NCBI GenBank assembly: GCA_963170055.1
Contig: CAUJGJ010000397.1
Span: 7,202,501-7,230,000, forward strand
DNA length: 27,500 bases
Direction: 5' to 3'
Origin: Halisarca cf. caerulea
Lineage: Eukaryota; Porifera; Demospongiae; Chondrillida; Halisarcidae
Part shown: positions 19,740-27,500 of the stretch, in pieces
How the letters are laid out: every line of letters begins with the position of its first letter
How positions within the stretch are numbered: the first letter of the stretch is position 1
The notes under the pieces: model-generated
Databases searched by the model: none
What the model saw: only the letters and a program-made list of their open reading frames with translations
What the model was told of the DNA's origin: nothing
Made by a program: the position numbers and the translations under genes

Positions 19740-20288
19740 GACTTAGGAAACTGTTGATGTGCACGTAAAGATTCCAAAACAGCCTTACATGATGTTAAAA
19801 CTGCAAGATCAACAATTATTCCAGTCAAACGGCCTTCGGCTACAGTGAATCCTAGTCTCGCGTCTCCAGCCCCTTTCCGTTGACGACATCATAAACATTC
19901 TACAAAATTTCTAACAACATCAAGGAGAAAGAGGCTGGCTATGCGAAACTAAGTGAATCTTAAGCCTTCGATCAAATTTGAACATGTCAGTAACTTTCTG
20001 GTCTGGCTTACCTACCTTGAGTTTCTTCGATCTTTTCTCCTACCGAAAAACATCTTCGAAAGCGATTCGGTTCATATACAAGTGCGACCAAAGCAGAATT
20101 TAAAGAGCTATCCGACGGTGAAAGGTTATGTATCAAAGATCAAAGGTACAAAAATAAAAGAGACTTTGTCTGTATTCCACTTCACTTGCTACTTGACTCG
20201 ACTTTTATGTGACGTCACTTTAAATATCATGCGACGGTCATGTGACAAAATGGCTACCAGCTAGTTCTAGGCTAGTCAAAACTTTAAT
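19740..20288. other. stretch without a recognised gene
   Basis: Several short ORFs only. AAAATGGCTACCAG at about 20247 resembles the YY1-like motif seen elsewhere in the window. Confidence 0.35.
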
Positions 20289-20568
20289 GGCTGGGCGGCA
20301 GTGGGAAAAAGGCTTTTGGCATACTTTTTTACATTTATTGGCTGTATTATAGGATAATAAATAACTTCCATGTTGGGGATTTTGATCCCGACAGACTTTA
20401 CAGGCGAAAAGGTGAGCTACCATGGTTTGAATTTGTGGTTTTTACCATTTTTCTCTAAAACTCTTAGAGATATTTAAATCCCCAACATGGAAGTTTTAGA
20501 TACTTAGGTAAGGAACCTGTATACCAACATTTGTGCCCTTAGCTTTGAAGCTGCACTGCCGCCCAGCC
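20289..20568. repeat. nested foldback element
   Basis: Outer arms GGCTGGGCGGCAGTG (20289-20303) and its exact reverse complement (20554-20568). Inner arms ACTTCCATGTTGGGGATT (20364-20381) and its exact complement (20477-20494). Two perfect inverted pairs in register over 280 bp suggest a MITE or foldback transposon whose intervening arms have diverged. No coding capacity. Confidence 0.75.
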
Positions 20569-20731
20569 GTTTTTCGTGTTTTTATATGTTTAAGGAGAAT
20601 GCGCATACATTTCAAGGAACGTACAAACTTCTTTCAAGTTTGACATCGAACGAAAGGTAATGCAGCCATCTATACACTGGTACTAGTTGTTAGAAGATAG
20701 CGCATATTTGTAGTAAGAAATAAAACTAAAA

Positions 20732-20802
20732 AGTGAAGATAAATTTTCTGATCACTGAAGCCATACAAGTGTCCGTGGACATGTTCCACATGCGAAGCCT
20801 TA
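20732..20802 (+). other. exon-like sequence interrupted by the Harbinger insertion (left part)
   Basis: If one TTA and the element are removed, an open frame runs across the junction: ITEAIQVSVDMFHMRS on the left and LTPSTEGS on the right (23764-23784), ending at donor CTG|GTATGT with phase 1. An acceptor for this exon could be AAG at about 20766 or 20777, neither with a strong tract. The exon status is inferred from the phase match with the next segment. Confidence 0.3.
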
Positions 20803-20853
20803 AGCCTGGTTCACAGAACGCCGCGTGAACCTTGCGGTGCGGTTGCGGCGAGC
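20803..20853. repeat. Harbinger left terminal inverted repeat
   Basis: Pairs with 23710-23760. The block GGTTCACAGAACGCCGCGTG is identical in both ends; the inner half differs at a few sites. Confidence 0.9.
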
Positions 20854-20925
20854 GACACGTCATCCTAAACGCGGAGGCTGCGTGCGTTAACGTGTTCACA
20901 GAAGTTTTCATCTTTGCGGTTTACT

Positions 20926-22206
20926 ATGAGCGGCAGCAGTGACGAAGAAGAATTTCTTTTGACTCTTCTCCTATATCGGAAAAGGAGAAGGAACAAACGA
21001 TCGAACAGGCAACAATGGGTGCGGCCTGTTTTCTCCCAGCGGCTCTATCAAGGCGCATTTCACCACCTTGTGCAGGAACTTCGTCTTTCTGATCCCGAGT
21101 ACCATTTCAGATACTTCAGGATGTCGAAGGAGACGTTCGATTTCCTCGTATCCCTTGTTGAACCGGGTTTAGCGAGGCGAGGATGCAGCAGCAGGGAGCG
21201 CCCAGGAATATCTCCAGCAGAAAGGGTGGCAGTTACATTGCGCTTCCTTGCTTCAGGTGACTCGCAGACATCCCTGGCATTTGCCTTCAGAATGGGGAGA
21301 TCAACAGTCTGCACCATTCTGCAGGAGACCTGTACAGCTATATGGCAGGCCCTACAGCCTTCATGGGTGAAGGTACCTGCAAATACCAGAGAGTGGGGCG
21401 GCATTGCAAACCAGTTTGAACGGATGTGGAACTTCCCCAATTGCGTTGGGGCACTTGACGGGAAACATGTGGTGATCCAGGCACCATCAAAGTCTGGATC
21501 TACCTACTTCAACTATAAGGGCACTCACTCAATTGTACTAATGGCAGTTTGTGATGCCCACTATCGTTTTACAATGGTGGATGTTGGCGATTTTGGGAGG
21601 CACAGCGATGGAGGTGTGCTTGCCAATTCCGCTTTTGGGAAAGCTCTGCTTGATGACAAGCTCCCTTTCCCAGATAGTCGGCCCCTACCGGGAACAACCA
21701 GTCCAGCACTGCCATATGTAATAGTGGCAGATGAGGCCTTCCCCTTACGCAGCAACATGCTTCGTCCTTACCCTGGCAGAAATCTGCAAGAGCCACAATC
21801 TGTATTCAATTACAGGCTCAGCAGAGCGCGAAGAACAATTGAGAATACATTCGGTATCCTGGCCGCTAGGTGGCGGATTTTCCGCCGGCCTATCATTGCA
21901 GAACCTCAGAATGCTGTTCTCTTTACCAAGGCCACCATCGCCTTGCACAATCTGCTGCGGGAAAGAGAATCGGCTGTCTACTGCCCCCCTGGGTATACCG
22001 ACAGTGAGGATTGCGACCGCAATCTTGTCAGGGGAGCTTGGAGGGATGAAGCAGAGGCCAGTACTGGGATGACTGGTATCCAGCGGTCCAGCACAAATAT
22101 GCATACCACCACTGCTGCAGCTGTCCGGACTGCATTCCAGAATTACTTTTATGGCCCACAAGGATCAGTGAGCTGGCAGCTAACACATGTTCGGCGCACC
22201 AGTTAA
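20926..22206 (+). CDS. PIF/Harbinger transposase (HARBI1-like, DDE_Tnp_4)
   Basis: 426 aa from ATG 20926 (the in-frame TTG at 20914 is ignored), single exon, stop TAA. The N-terminus is acidic then very basic. A helix-turn-helix lies around residues 95-135 (ISPAERVAVTLRFLASGDSQ, MGRSTVCTIL). Catalytic acids: Asp in GALDGKHV (about 178), Asp in IVADEAF (about 269), Glu in RRTIENTFG (about 306). These are the DDE positions of HARBI1-like transposases, which cut and paste the element in the nucleus with help of the partner MADF/Myb-like protein. All three acids are present and the frame is uninterrupted. Confidence 0.95.
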   Translation: MSGSSDEEEFLLTLLLYRKRRRNKRSNRQQWVRPVFSQRLYQGAFHHLVQELRLSDPEYHFRYFRMSKETFDFLVSLVEPGLARRGCSSRERPGISPAERVAVTLRFLASGDSQTSLAFAFRMGRSTVCTILQETCTAIWQALQPSWVKVPANTREWGGIANQFERMWNFPNCVGALDGKHVVIQAPSKSGSTYFNYKGTHSIVLMAVCDAHYRFTMVDVGDFGRHSDGGVLANSAFGKALLDDKLPFPDSRPLPGTTSPALPYVIVADEAFPLRSNMLRPYPGRNLQEPQSVFNYRLSRARRTIENTFGILAARWRIFRRPIIAEPQNAVLFTKATIALHNLLRERESAVYCPPGYTDSEDCDRNLVRGAWRDEAEASTGMTGIQRSSTNMHTTTAAAVRTAFQNYFYGPQGSVSWQLTHVRRTS

Positions 22207-22470
22207 CAATCCATTGTTTGGTTCTTTGTATATTTCAAAATGACATTTAAGAATATTAAGAGTATGTATGTCTTTTAACCCTCACAATCATGGTTATGAT
22301 GATTTTGAAGCATTACATACCACAGCTAGTGCATGTATGACTGTTGTAGTGTCATATAGTATATACATATTATACAAATGGAGTCAAAGAAGAGGTACCA
22401 TATTTATAGTGAAATTGAATACAATATCTGGCAAAAACAATAAATAAAAAACAAGAATGCAACATGCAGG

Positions 22471-23410
22471 CTAATTCTCAGGATCAGGGAACTCAGCATC
22501 AAACATCAACGACATAATTTTTATTTTAAGAAATTCACGTTTTCTAGCGTCAAATGATCGTAGCCTTGCTGCTACTTGCTCTCCAAATAGAGATTCAGAG
22601 TCTCTGGTTTTCCTCCTCTCCTGAATTGCTTGGAGGCTTTTTAGAATGGTTTCGTCCATTTCTGAATCTCTGTTCCCTTTGGGTTTTTTGTGGGGGGGAG
22701 GATTCGGTGATGGGGATGGCCTGCTTCTCCCAGACACTGATGTTTCCCCTGAATTGCCCAATGTTTCCCCTGTATCCTCCGAAGACCCTGACATCTGTGG
22801 TTCTCCACTGGTGTCATCAGAGCTGTATGTGATATATACAATACAATTAAGTTGTAGAAAAGAGTGGACCTGTACATTGTAACCTTTGGGAGACCAACCT
22901 GGTGGAAGTATTTGGTGTGGGTACCAGTTCTTCAGTAGCCTCGGGTGGGAAATTGCTGCTGGTCCTGAATAGAAGTAATTAAAGTCAGATCAGGTGAACG
23001 TATCAACATCATACAGAACATACGGCTGATGTCGAATCGAGTCTTTCAAGAAGAGCAGGAGCTCATAGAGCTTCCAGGATGGTTTGTATGGCGGTCCTGG
23101 ATCCCCGCTTTTCACCTCTTTAACCTTCTTGTGCTCTTTTACAAACTTGTCCCTCATGTTCTTCCACTTCTTGGGGACCTCTTCCACTGTCAAATTAACC
23201 TACAGTTAAGATGAGGATTGTATATACCGTGTAAAATAGTGCAAAGGACCAACTATATTGCATCTGTGAAAGAAGAAATGTCATGCTACAAACCTTCTTT
23301 GCAACTTCTTTCCAGGCGTTTTCTCTGGCTACTTTGTCCTTGTGAGAGCGCTCATCCGTTTTCCACAGGCAAGGATAGCAGCGAACTTCCTCGATTAAAG
23401 CCTCCTCCAT
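22471..23410 (-). CDS. Harbinger MADF/Myb-SANT-like DNA-binding partner protein, four exons
   Basis: Model complement(join(22471..22822, 22899..22964, 23024..23199, 23294..23410)): 711 nt, 236 aa, ATG at 23410, all introns GT-AG and phases consistent. The GTG at 23443 is not used. Exons 1-2 encode a MADF domain: MEEALIEEVRCYPCLWKT, ENAWKEVAKK, then VEEVPKKWKNMRDKFVKEHK and WKLYELLLFL. Exon 3 is a short acidic linker. Exon 4 has a Ser/Pro-rich stretch and a C-terminal helical region (ILKSLQAIQERR, FLKIKIMSLMFDAEF) like a BESS motif. In this superfamily the protein binds element ends and recruits the transposase to the nucleus. It sits inside the TIRs, convergent with the transposase. Confidence 0.85.
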
Positions 23411-23709
23411 CTCGAAGCAAAACGATTTCAACGGTTCGTTCACACCACTGGTATCCTGTTGGAGGGTGCGACCTCATCGTCACTTTTAAGTGTAAATCCG
23501 CAGATACAGTGCTAAAGACCTTCAAGCCCAAACAAGGAGCTGTTTTCATCTGTCTTCTTATCCTTAAAGCTAAAAACAAAGACATATTTTCTTCGCCGTC
23601 GAAGCGGCTGCGCGGCGAAGTTAAATTTTGTTCAAGTCGCGCGGTTCGGATGCGATGCGGTACGCGGTTGAATGCGGACCTCACGTTTTCTGTTCACATG
23701 ATGATGCGC

Positions 23710-23760
23710 CGCTTACCGCAACCACACCGCGAGGTCACGCGGCGTTCTGTGAACCCGCCT
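23710..23760. repeat. Harbinger right terminal inverted repeat
   Basis: Inverted copy of 20803-20853, followed by the TTA duplication at 23761-23763. Confidence 0.9.
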
Positions 23761-23784
23761 TTACTCCATCAACAGAAGGCTCTG
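23761..23784 (+). other. right part of the interrupted exon, ending at a splice donor
   Basis: Directly follows the Harbinger right end. The frame PSTEGS ends in phase 1 at GGCTCTG|GTATGT (GT 23785-23786), matching the phase-1 start of the exon at 23862. Confidence 0.35.
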
Positions 23785-23861
23785 GTATGTATTCAATGTG
23801 TTTTGGCTTGTAGCGTACACATGTCATCCTTGCGATGCAATGCATGCATGTATATGTGCAG

Positions 23862-23933
23862 GTAATGATGCGGAGTCTGAAACATTGCAGCAAAATGACG
23901 TGATCTCTATCTCCAGCACATCATCTTGTGAAG
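23862..23933 (+). CDS. exon-like segment of unidentified gene, between two transposons
   Basis: Acceptor TATGTGCAG (AG 23860-23861) and donor GAAG|GTATAT (GT 23934-23935); 72 nt, phase 1 to 1. It encodes an acidic Ser-rich piece (NDAESETLQQNDVISISS). It is a plausible disordered segment with no domain. The following intron is invaded by the 702-aa ORF element after only 7 nt, and the donor hexamer stays intact. Confidence 0.5.
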
Positions 23934-23940
23934 GTATATA

Positions 23941-23973
23941 TGTGACCGTCCGCGGGAAAATGTGGGTTCGAGG
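23941..23973. repeat. left terminal inverted repeat of DUF7869-type element
   Basis: 33 bp, matching the inverted right end 26547-26579 at 29 positions; the mismatches are at positions 7, 10, 12 and 14. Confidence 0.85.
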
Positions 23974-24155
23974 TGCGTGTGGTAAATTTTCAGGAGCGGA
24001 AGTAAAAGAAAACCGGGTATAAACGTGCGGCGCATGTGCTGATACTGTGTGCGACGTCGTTTTAGTGCGTTGCTTTGTAATCGTTATCGTTTTCTCTTTC
24101 TTGTGGAGTTTGTTCGAAGTTCGTATGACTTCTAGTTTAGTAGATACGAATCGTT

Positions 24156-26264
24156 ATGTCTCGTTTTTCGTTATCGACCGTTCTTGAAACATTGGAGGAT
24201 GAATTTGAGGAAGCAGAGAAGTCATACTACCCGAACTGCATGGACGGCGAAGAAAAGAGCTCTTTCGAAGAATCCGAGGAGCTGACGGTGCCTACTATGG
24301 GCCGTCATAGTGACCCAGCGGCAGATTCGGAGGGTTTGGGCCCTCCTTTGCTGGAATCAACCATTTTGAATACTAGCGAGGATCTTTGTGAATCGTTAGT
24401 TACAATGGAGAGTGATTTTGAGGGCCCAACAAACGTTGAGATAGAATTTGAATCCAGCGCGGAAGACGCGAAAGAAAAACAGGCTCTGGATGATTTCTTT
24501 CAGGCAACATGTGACTGTAAATGTGGACCACAGAAGAAAGCATGTTCCACTCAATTCTCTCGAGATGTTGTGGAAAGATATAGAGCTAACTGCCATCAGC
24601 TCACTAGTGCTCAGCTAGACCTTGTTGTTATGGCTCAGCTGTCTGCCTCTCGTACTCACAAGGACTGCATCCCATCTACGTACAAAGGCAACCCATCTAC
24701 ATTTTGTCCACACACTTCATTTTCATTCCATGGCATCAAGGTATGTCAGGATATGTTCCTATTCTTGCATGTCATGTCCCATCGTAGGCTTGAAACCCTT
24801 TCTCGGCATGTTGATGCATTCGGTATTGTTGAAAGGCTACACGGGAATACCAAACGGCTGCCTGCAAATGCCCATGCACCTGCAGTCATTGAGCAGCTTG
24901 TAGCTTTTATTGACAACATCGCCGAATCCCATGCTCAGCCTCTGCCGGGTCGACTGCCCAATTTTAAAGACAGCAAGGTTCTTTTGCTACCAACAGATTT
25001 GACAAAGGCAAAAGTGTACAGGGATTACGAAACTCTTTGTGGCAATGCTCATGAGACACCTGTGGGCCGGACAAAGTTCTACGATGTTTGGAGGGAAACT
25101 AGGCCATTTGTTGTAACCTTGAAGCCCGCGTATGATCTTTGTTTCGACTGCCAGAAGCTAGCTACTGCTCTCAGCAACTCGGGACATTTATCAGATGATG
25201 AAAAGGCAACCAGGTTGACCAACTACACTGATCACCTTTCCTTGGCAAAGAAAGCAAGAGCAGAGTACAACCAGCAGATCACCACATGTCACGAGGCCTA
25301 CAACTCTCCAACTGTTGGGGAAGATGTACCAATGCACTACTCATATGATTTTGCGCAGCAGGTGCACTTTCCCAACAACCCACTGCAACCAGGACCTGCC
25401 TACTTTTTGACTGCTCGGAAGTGCCAGATATTTGGTGTGGCATGTGAGCCACTTGGATGGCAAGTGAACTATCTCATAGATGAAGCAGATGTAGTTGGAA
25501 AGGGAGCCAATACAACTATTAGTCTCCTTCATCACTTTTTTGAGGAAAGGGCTGAGAAGGGCAAAGAAGTGTACTTGCATGCAGACAATTGTGTCGGTCA
25601 GAACAAAAATAATGCCACCATGCAGTATCTGGCCTGGAGGGTCCTCACTGGCAAGCACAATTCCATCACTCTGACCTTCATGCTGTCTGGACATACCAAA
25701 TTTGCTCCAGACAGGCATTTTGGTTTAATCAAGAAGTCTTACAGAAGAACACGGGTTGAGACAATGGGCTGCTTGCAGAGAGTTGTAGAGACATCCTCGC
25801 ACATTGGAGCTAATCGAGCACAATTGATAAGGAGTCTAGAAGGCCAACAACTGGTACATTTCTACGACTGGTCAGCATTTTTCCATCAGTACTTCTCAGC
25901 TATTCCTAGAATTACATCCTACCATTCGTTTCAATTCAGTTGTACAAATCCAGGAAAAGTCATCATTCATGAAAGTGCTGCAGAGCCATCTGAGATTACC
26001 ATTGATATCCTCCGGCAGCCTATTCCACAAGGGGAACTTCCACCACTGATCATCCCCAAAGGATTGGATATCCAGCGGCAATGGTACTTGTACAACAATA
26101 TTAGGCAGTTTTGTACATCCAACCTATCCAAAGATCTCACCTGTCCCAAGCCTACATCACCTATTTCTGACCGTTCTGTATTCTCGCCCTCTAATTCATC
26201 CTCCATTTCTTGTAAGCGCCGTGCATCAACTTCGACTTCCAAACAGTCCATTGCAAAGAAGTAA
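24156..26264 (+). CDS. 702-aa DUF7869-type protein, candidate DDE-like transposase
   Basis: Intact single-exon ORF from ATG to TAA inside the inverted repeats. Residues 1-110 are acidic and low-complexity. A Cys cluster C-x-C-x-C...C lies at about 119-130. Residues 180-330 hold blocks FHGIKVCQDMFLFLH, HGNTKRLP, LPGRLPNFKDSKVLLLP, TKFYDVWRETRP and a Cys pair in YDLCFDCQKL. The core has MHYSYDFAQ (Asp about 398), IFGVACEPLGWQVNYLIDEAD, VYLHADNCVGQNKNN (Asp about 477) and SGHTKFAPDRHFGLIKK (Asp about 519). The C-tail is Ser/Lys-rich. From memory this is the DUF7869 protein type common in cnidarians, sponges and arthropods and usually called uncharacterized. The spaced Asp residues on predicted strands would suit an RNase H-fold nuclease; that role is inferred from the TIR context. 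Confidence 0.7.
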   Translation: MSRFSLSTVLETLEDEFEEAEKSYYPNCMDGEEKSSFEESEELTVPTMGRHSDPAADSEGLGPPLLESTILNTSEDLCESLVTMESDFEGPTNVEIEFESSAEDAKEKQALDDFFQATCDCKCGPQKKACSTQFSRDVVERYRANCHQLTSAQLDLVVMAQLSASRTHKDCIPSTYKGNPSTFCPHTSFSFHGIKVCQDMFLFLHVMSHRRLETLSRHVDAFGIVERLHGNTKRLPANAHAPAVIEQLVAFIDNIAESHAQPLPGRLPNFKDSKVLLLPTDLTKAKVYRDYETLCGNAHETPVGRTKFYDVWRETRPFVVTLKPAYDLCFDCQKLATALSNSGHLSDDEKATRLTNYTDHLSLAKKARAEYNQQITTCHEAYNSPTVGEDVPMHYSYDFAQQVHFPNNPLQPGPAYFLTARKCQIFGVACEPLGWQVNYLIDEADVVGKGANTTISLLHHFFEERAEKGKEVYLHADNCVGQNKNNATMQYLAWRVLTGKHNSITLTFMLSGHTKFAPDRHFGLIKKSYRRTRVETMGCLQRVVETSSHIGANRAQLIRSLEGQQLVHFYDWSAFFHQYFSAIPRITSYHSFQFSCTNPGKVIIHESAAEPSEITIDILRQPIPQGELPPLIIPKGLDIQRQWYLYNNIRQFCTSNLSKDLTCPKPTSPISDRSVFSPSNSSSISCKRRASTSTSKQSIAKK

Positions 26265-26546
26265 ACATTTAGGCACATTTTTTTAAAGTTCTATAGTCAT
26301 GCAGTGTATACATGTGCACTATTGCCTACTCTCTAGTTGTTAGTATAAATATGAATATTTAAATTAGCATGAATATCATTATTACATCAATGAATATTAT
26401 TAAGATGCCTGTTGAATTATTCATAAGAGCATTCACACTTCCATTTTTATGCTGTGAAATGGAATTTGAACTTGGGAATGGTCCCAAAAGATGTGCCTCG
26501 CACACATACTGCGAAAACTGCAGTATCTCCAATTTTAATTTTCCAC

Positions 26547-26579
26547 CCTCGAACCCACATTTTCCTGTGTACAGTCACA
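26547..26579. repeat. right terminal inverted repeat of DUF7869-type element
   Basis: Inverted copy of 23941-23973, followed by TATA. Confidence 0.85.
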
Positions 26580-26761
26580 TATAATGTTGTTATAACGGCA
26601 AGTTTAACCTTGTGACATGTAATGCATATACTATAATTGAATACATAGCACATGCACACCTAGCCCCCCTTAAACTTACCTCATTCATGCATGCATGTAA
26701 AAAGGTGTATGGCATGGACAACCCACGCACGCATGTGCTTATATATAAATAACTGCTATAA

Positions 26762-26916
<155 letters not shown>

Positions 26917-27005
26917 TAATATACATATTACAAATGATATACCAACATTATAGCAATTGCATGCATGTGCATAACATGTGCATGCATTGTCATGCATGCA
27001 CACAG

Positions 27006-27032
27006 ATACAGACTCAGATGCAACTGTTTACG
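27006..27032 (+). CDS. 27-nt exon-like segment
   Basis: Acceptor CACACAG (AG 27004-27005), donor ACG|GTGGTG (GT 27033-27034), phase 1 to 1, encoding DTDSDATVY once joined to the previous exon. Assigned because it alone links 23862-23933 and 27357 in phase with an acidic sequence that suits both. If the donor is not used, the frame stays open to about 27100. Confidence 0.3.
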
Positions 27033-27356
27033 GTGGTGATTATGACAAAGATTATTCTGGGCTATGGACACTTTGCGACATATATAATTTTACATATTAT
27101 TAGATATAATGCTATTATAATACAGGTATACAAGTGCAATAAGAAGTAAAATTAAACTACTATATATAGATTGTATCAATAATACAATAATATTAATTAA
27201 TTTAAAACCATTATCTATGATTAAACTTACAGCTAATAATAATAAATAACAATTGCCTATATAAGAATATTATTATATTGGTATTACATGCATGCATGCA
27301 TGCACAATAATTATAATAACAAATTGATATACTATACATGCATATTGTCCTTGCAG

Positions 27357-27500
27357 CAGCTGATCTAAGCTTGCATTGCGCCCATCTGGCAAAATTTTGC
27401 CAAATTTGTGGGAGGCGATATTCACAGCGGAAGAACACAGCCTACAATTGTAGCAAGTTTACAATACAATTGCAGTCAGCTTATGGGATCAGCATAGCAA
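27357..27500 (+). CDS. Cys/His-rich (zinc-finger-like) exon running off the right edge
   Basis: Acceptor TTGTCCTTGCAG (AG 27355-27356); the phase-1 frame is open to the window end (about 48 residues). It encodes LSLHCAHLAKFCQICGRRYS, then NTAYNCSKF and LQSAYGIS. The HC-x2-H-x4-C-x2-C...C spacing suggests a zinc-binding module at the start of a larger protein. I recall similar H/C-rich starts in uncharacterized proteins of marine invertebrates, but cannot name the family. Probably the first structured part of the gene whose acidic N-terminus is encoded upstream. Confidence 0.5.

Larger units (their letters stand above)
20803..23760 (+). mobile_element. complete PIF/Harbinger DNA transposon
   Basis: The left end starts AGCCTGGTTCACAGAACGCC (20803); the reverse complement of the right end (from 23760) starts AGGCGGGTTCACAGAACGCC. 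The similarity continues for about 50 bp with a handful of mismatches and one gap. TTA flanks both sides (20800-20802 and 23761-23763), the 3-bp TWA target duplication of Harbinger. It carries both proteins this superfamily uses: a DDE transposase on plus and a MADF/Myb-like DNA-binding protein on minus, convergent. Both coding models are intact, so the copy could be autonomous. Confidence 0.92.
23941..26579 (+). mobile_element. TIR DNA transposon with a single DUF7869-type ORF
   Basis: The left end begins TGTGACCGTCCGCGGGAAAA at 23941; the reverse complement of the right end (from 26579) begins TGTGACTGTACACAGGAAAA. Over 33 positions 29 agree, including a perfect 19-bp core GGAAAATGTGGGTTCGAGG. 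TATA occurs immediately outside both ends (23937-23940 and 26580-26583), a candidate 4-bp target duplication; a 2-bp TA duplication with slightly longer TIRs is equally possible in this AT-rich flank. One ORF (24156-26264) fills the interior. I cannot assign it to a named transposon superfamily. Confidence 0.8.

Noticed and set aside
23218..23865. Plus-strand 215-aa ORF over the Harbinger right part
   Set aside because: Antisense to MADF exon 1 and running through the TIR; no domain.

Overview
The window is nuclear DNA of a metazoan, most likely a sponge or another early-branching marine invertebrate. This is inferred from short phase-consistent GT-AG introns, a UBX-plus-HECT ubiquitin ligase-like gene, a RecQ-type helicase relic, long TG, TA and GA microsatellites, and a dense mix of transposon classes. 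The species cannot be fixed from the sequence alone.

Layout. (1) 1-~3960: a DIRS-order (Ngaro-like) tyrosine-recombinase retrotransposon cut by the left edge, with the gag C-terminus, an RT-RNase H ORF and a YR ORF. (2) 4027-6120: an 18-bp minisatellite grading into (TA)n. It is split by a 1.32-kb element (4617-5934) with inverted ends, and is followed by a 5'-truncated C-terminal piece of an RLE-type non-LTR retrotransposon (6121-6693). (3) 6922-8645, minus strand: a RecQ-family helicase pseudogene with three in-frame stops and a frameshift. It is divergent to (4) 9290-11690, plus strand: a four-exon UBX-HECT E3 ligase-like gene. (5) 12.5-13.4 kb: a TG/GGGA satellite. Next comes a 1.29-kb hAT element (13621-14906) that keeps only the C-terminal part of a transposase. 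(6) 15.5-18 kb: a Tigger-like fragment, a promoter-like block with ETS and YY1-like motifs, a duplicated first-exon-like unit, and three tandem units that each carry the same 43-nt exon-like segment between TG tracts. (7) 19.4-27.5 kb: scattered exon-like segments of an unidentified plus-strand gene, with two DNA transposons in or beside them. One is a complete PIF/Harbinger element (20803-23760) carrying both a DDE transposase and a four-exon MADF/Myb-like partner on the opposite strand. The other is a 2.64-kb element (23941-26579) with clear terminal inverted repeats around a single 702-aa ORF of the type I know as DUF7869.

The most notable object is the 702-aa ORF element. Its inverted ends, a possible TATA target duplication, and aspartates set like those of an RNase H-fold nuclease suggest that this widespread 'uncharacterized' protein is the transposase of a DNA transposon family that is little described or undescribed. 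It sits 7 nt downstream of an exon-like segment, so it lies at the very start of an intron. The Harbinger element lies in the exon-like segment just upstream. The reading frame closes again across both insertions if the target duplications are collapsed.
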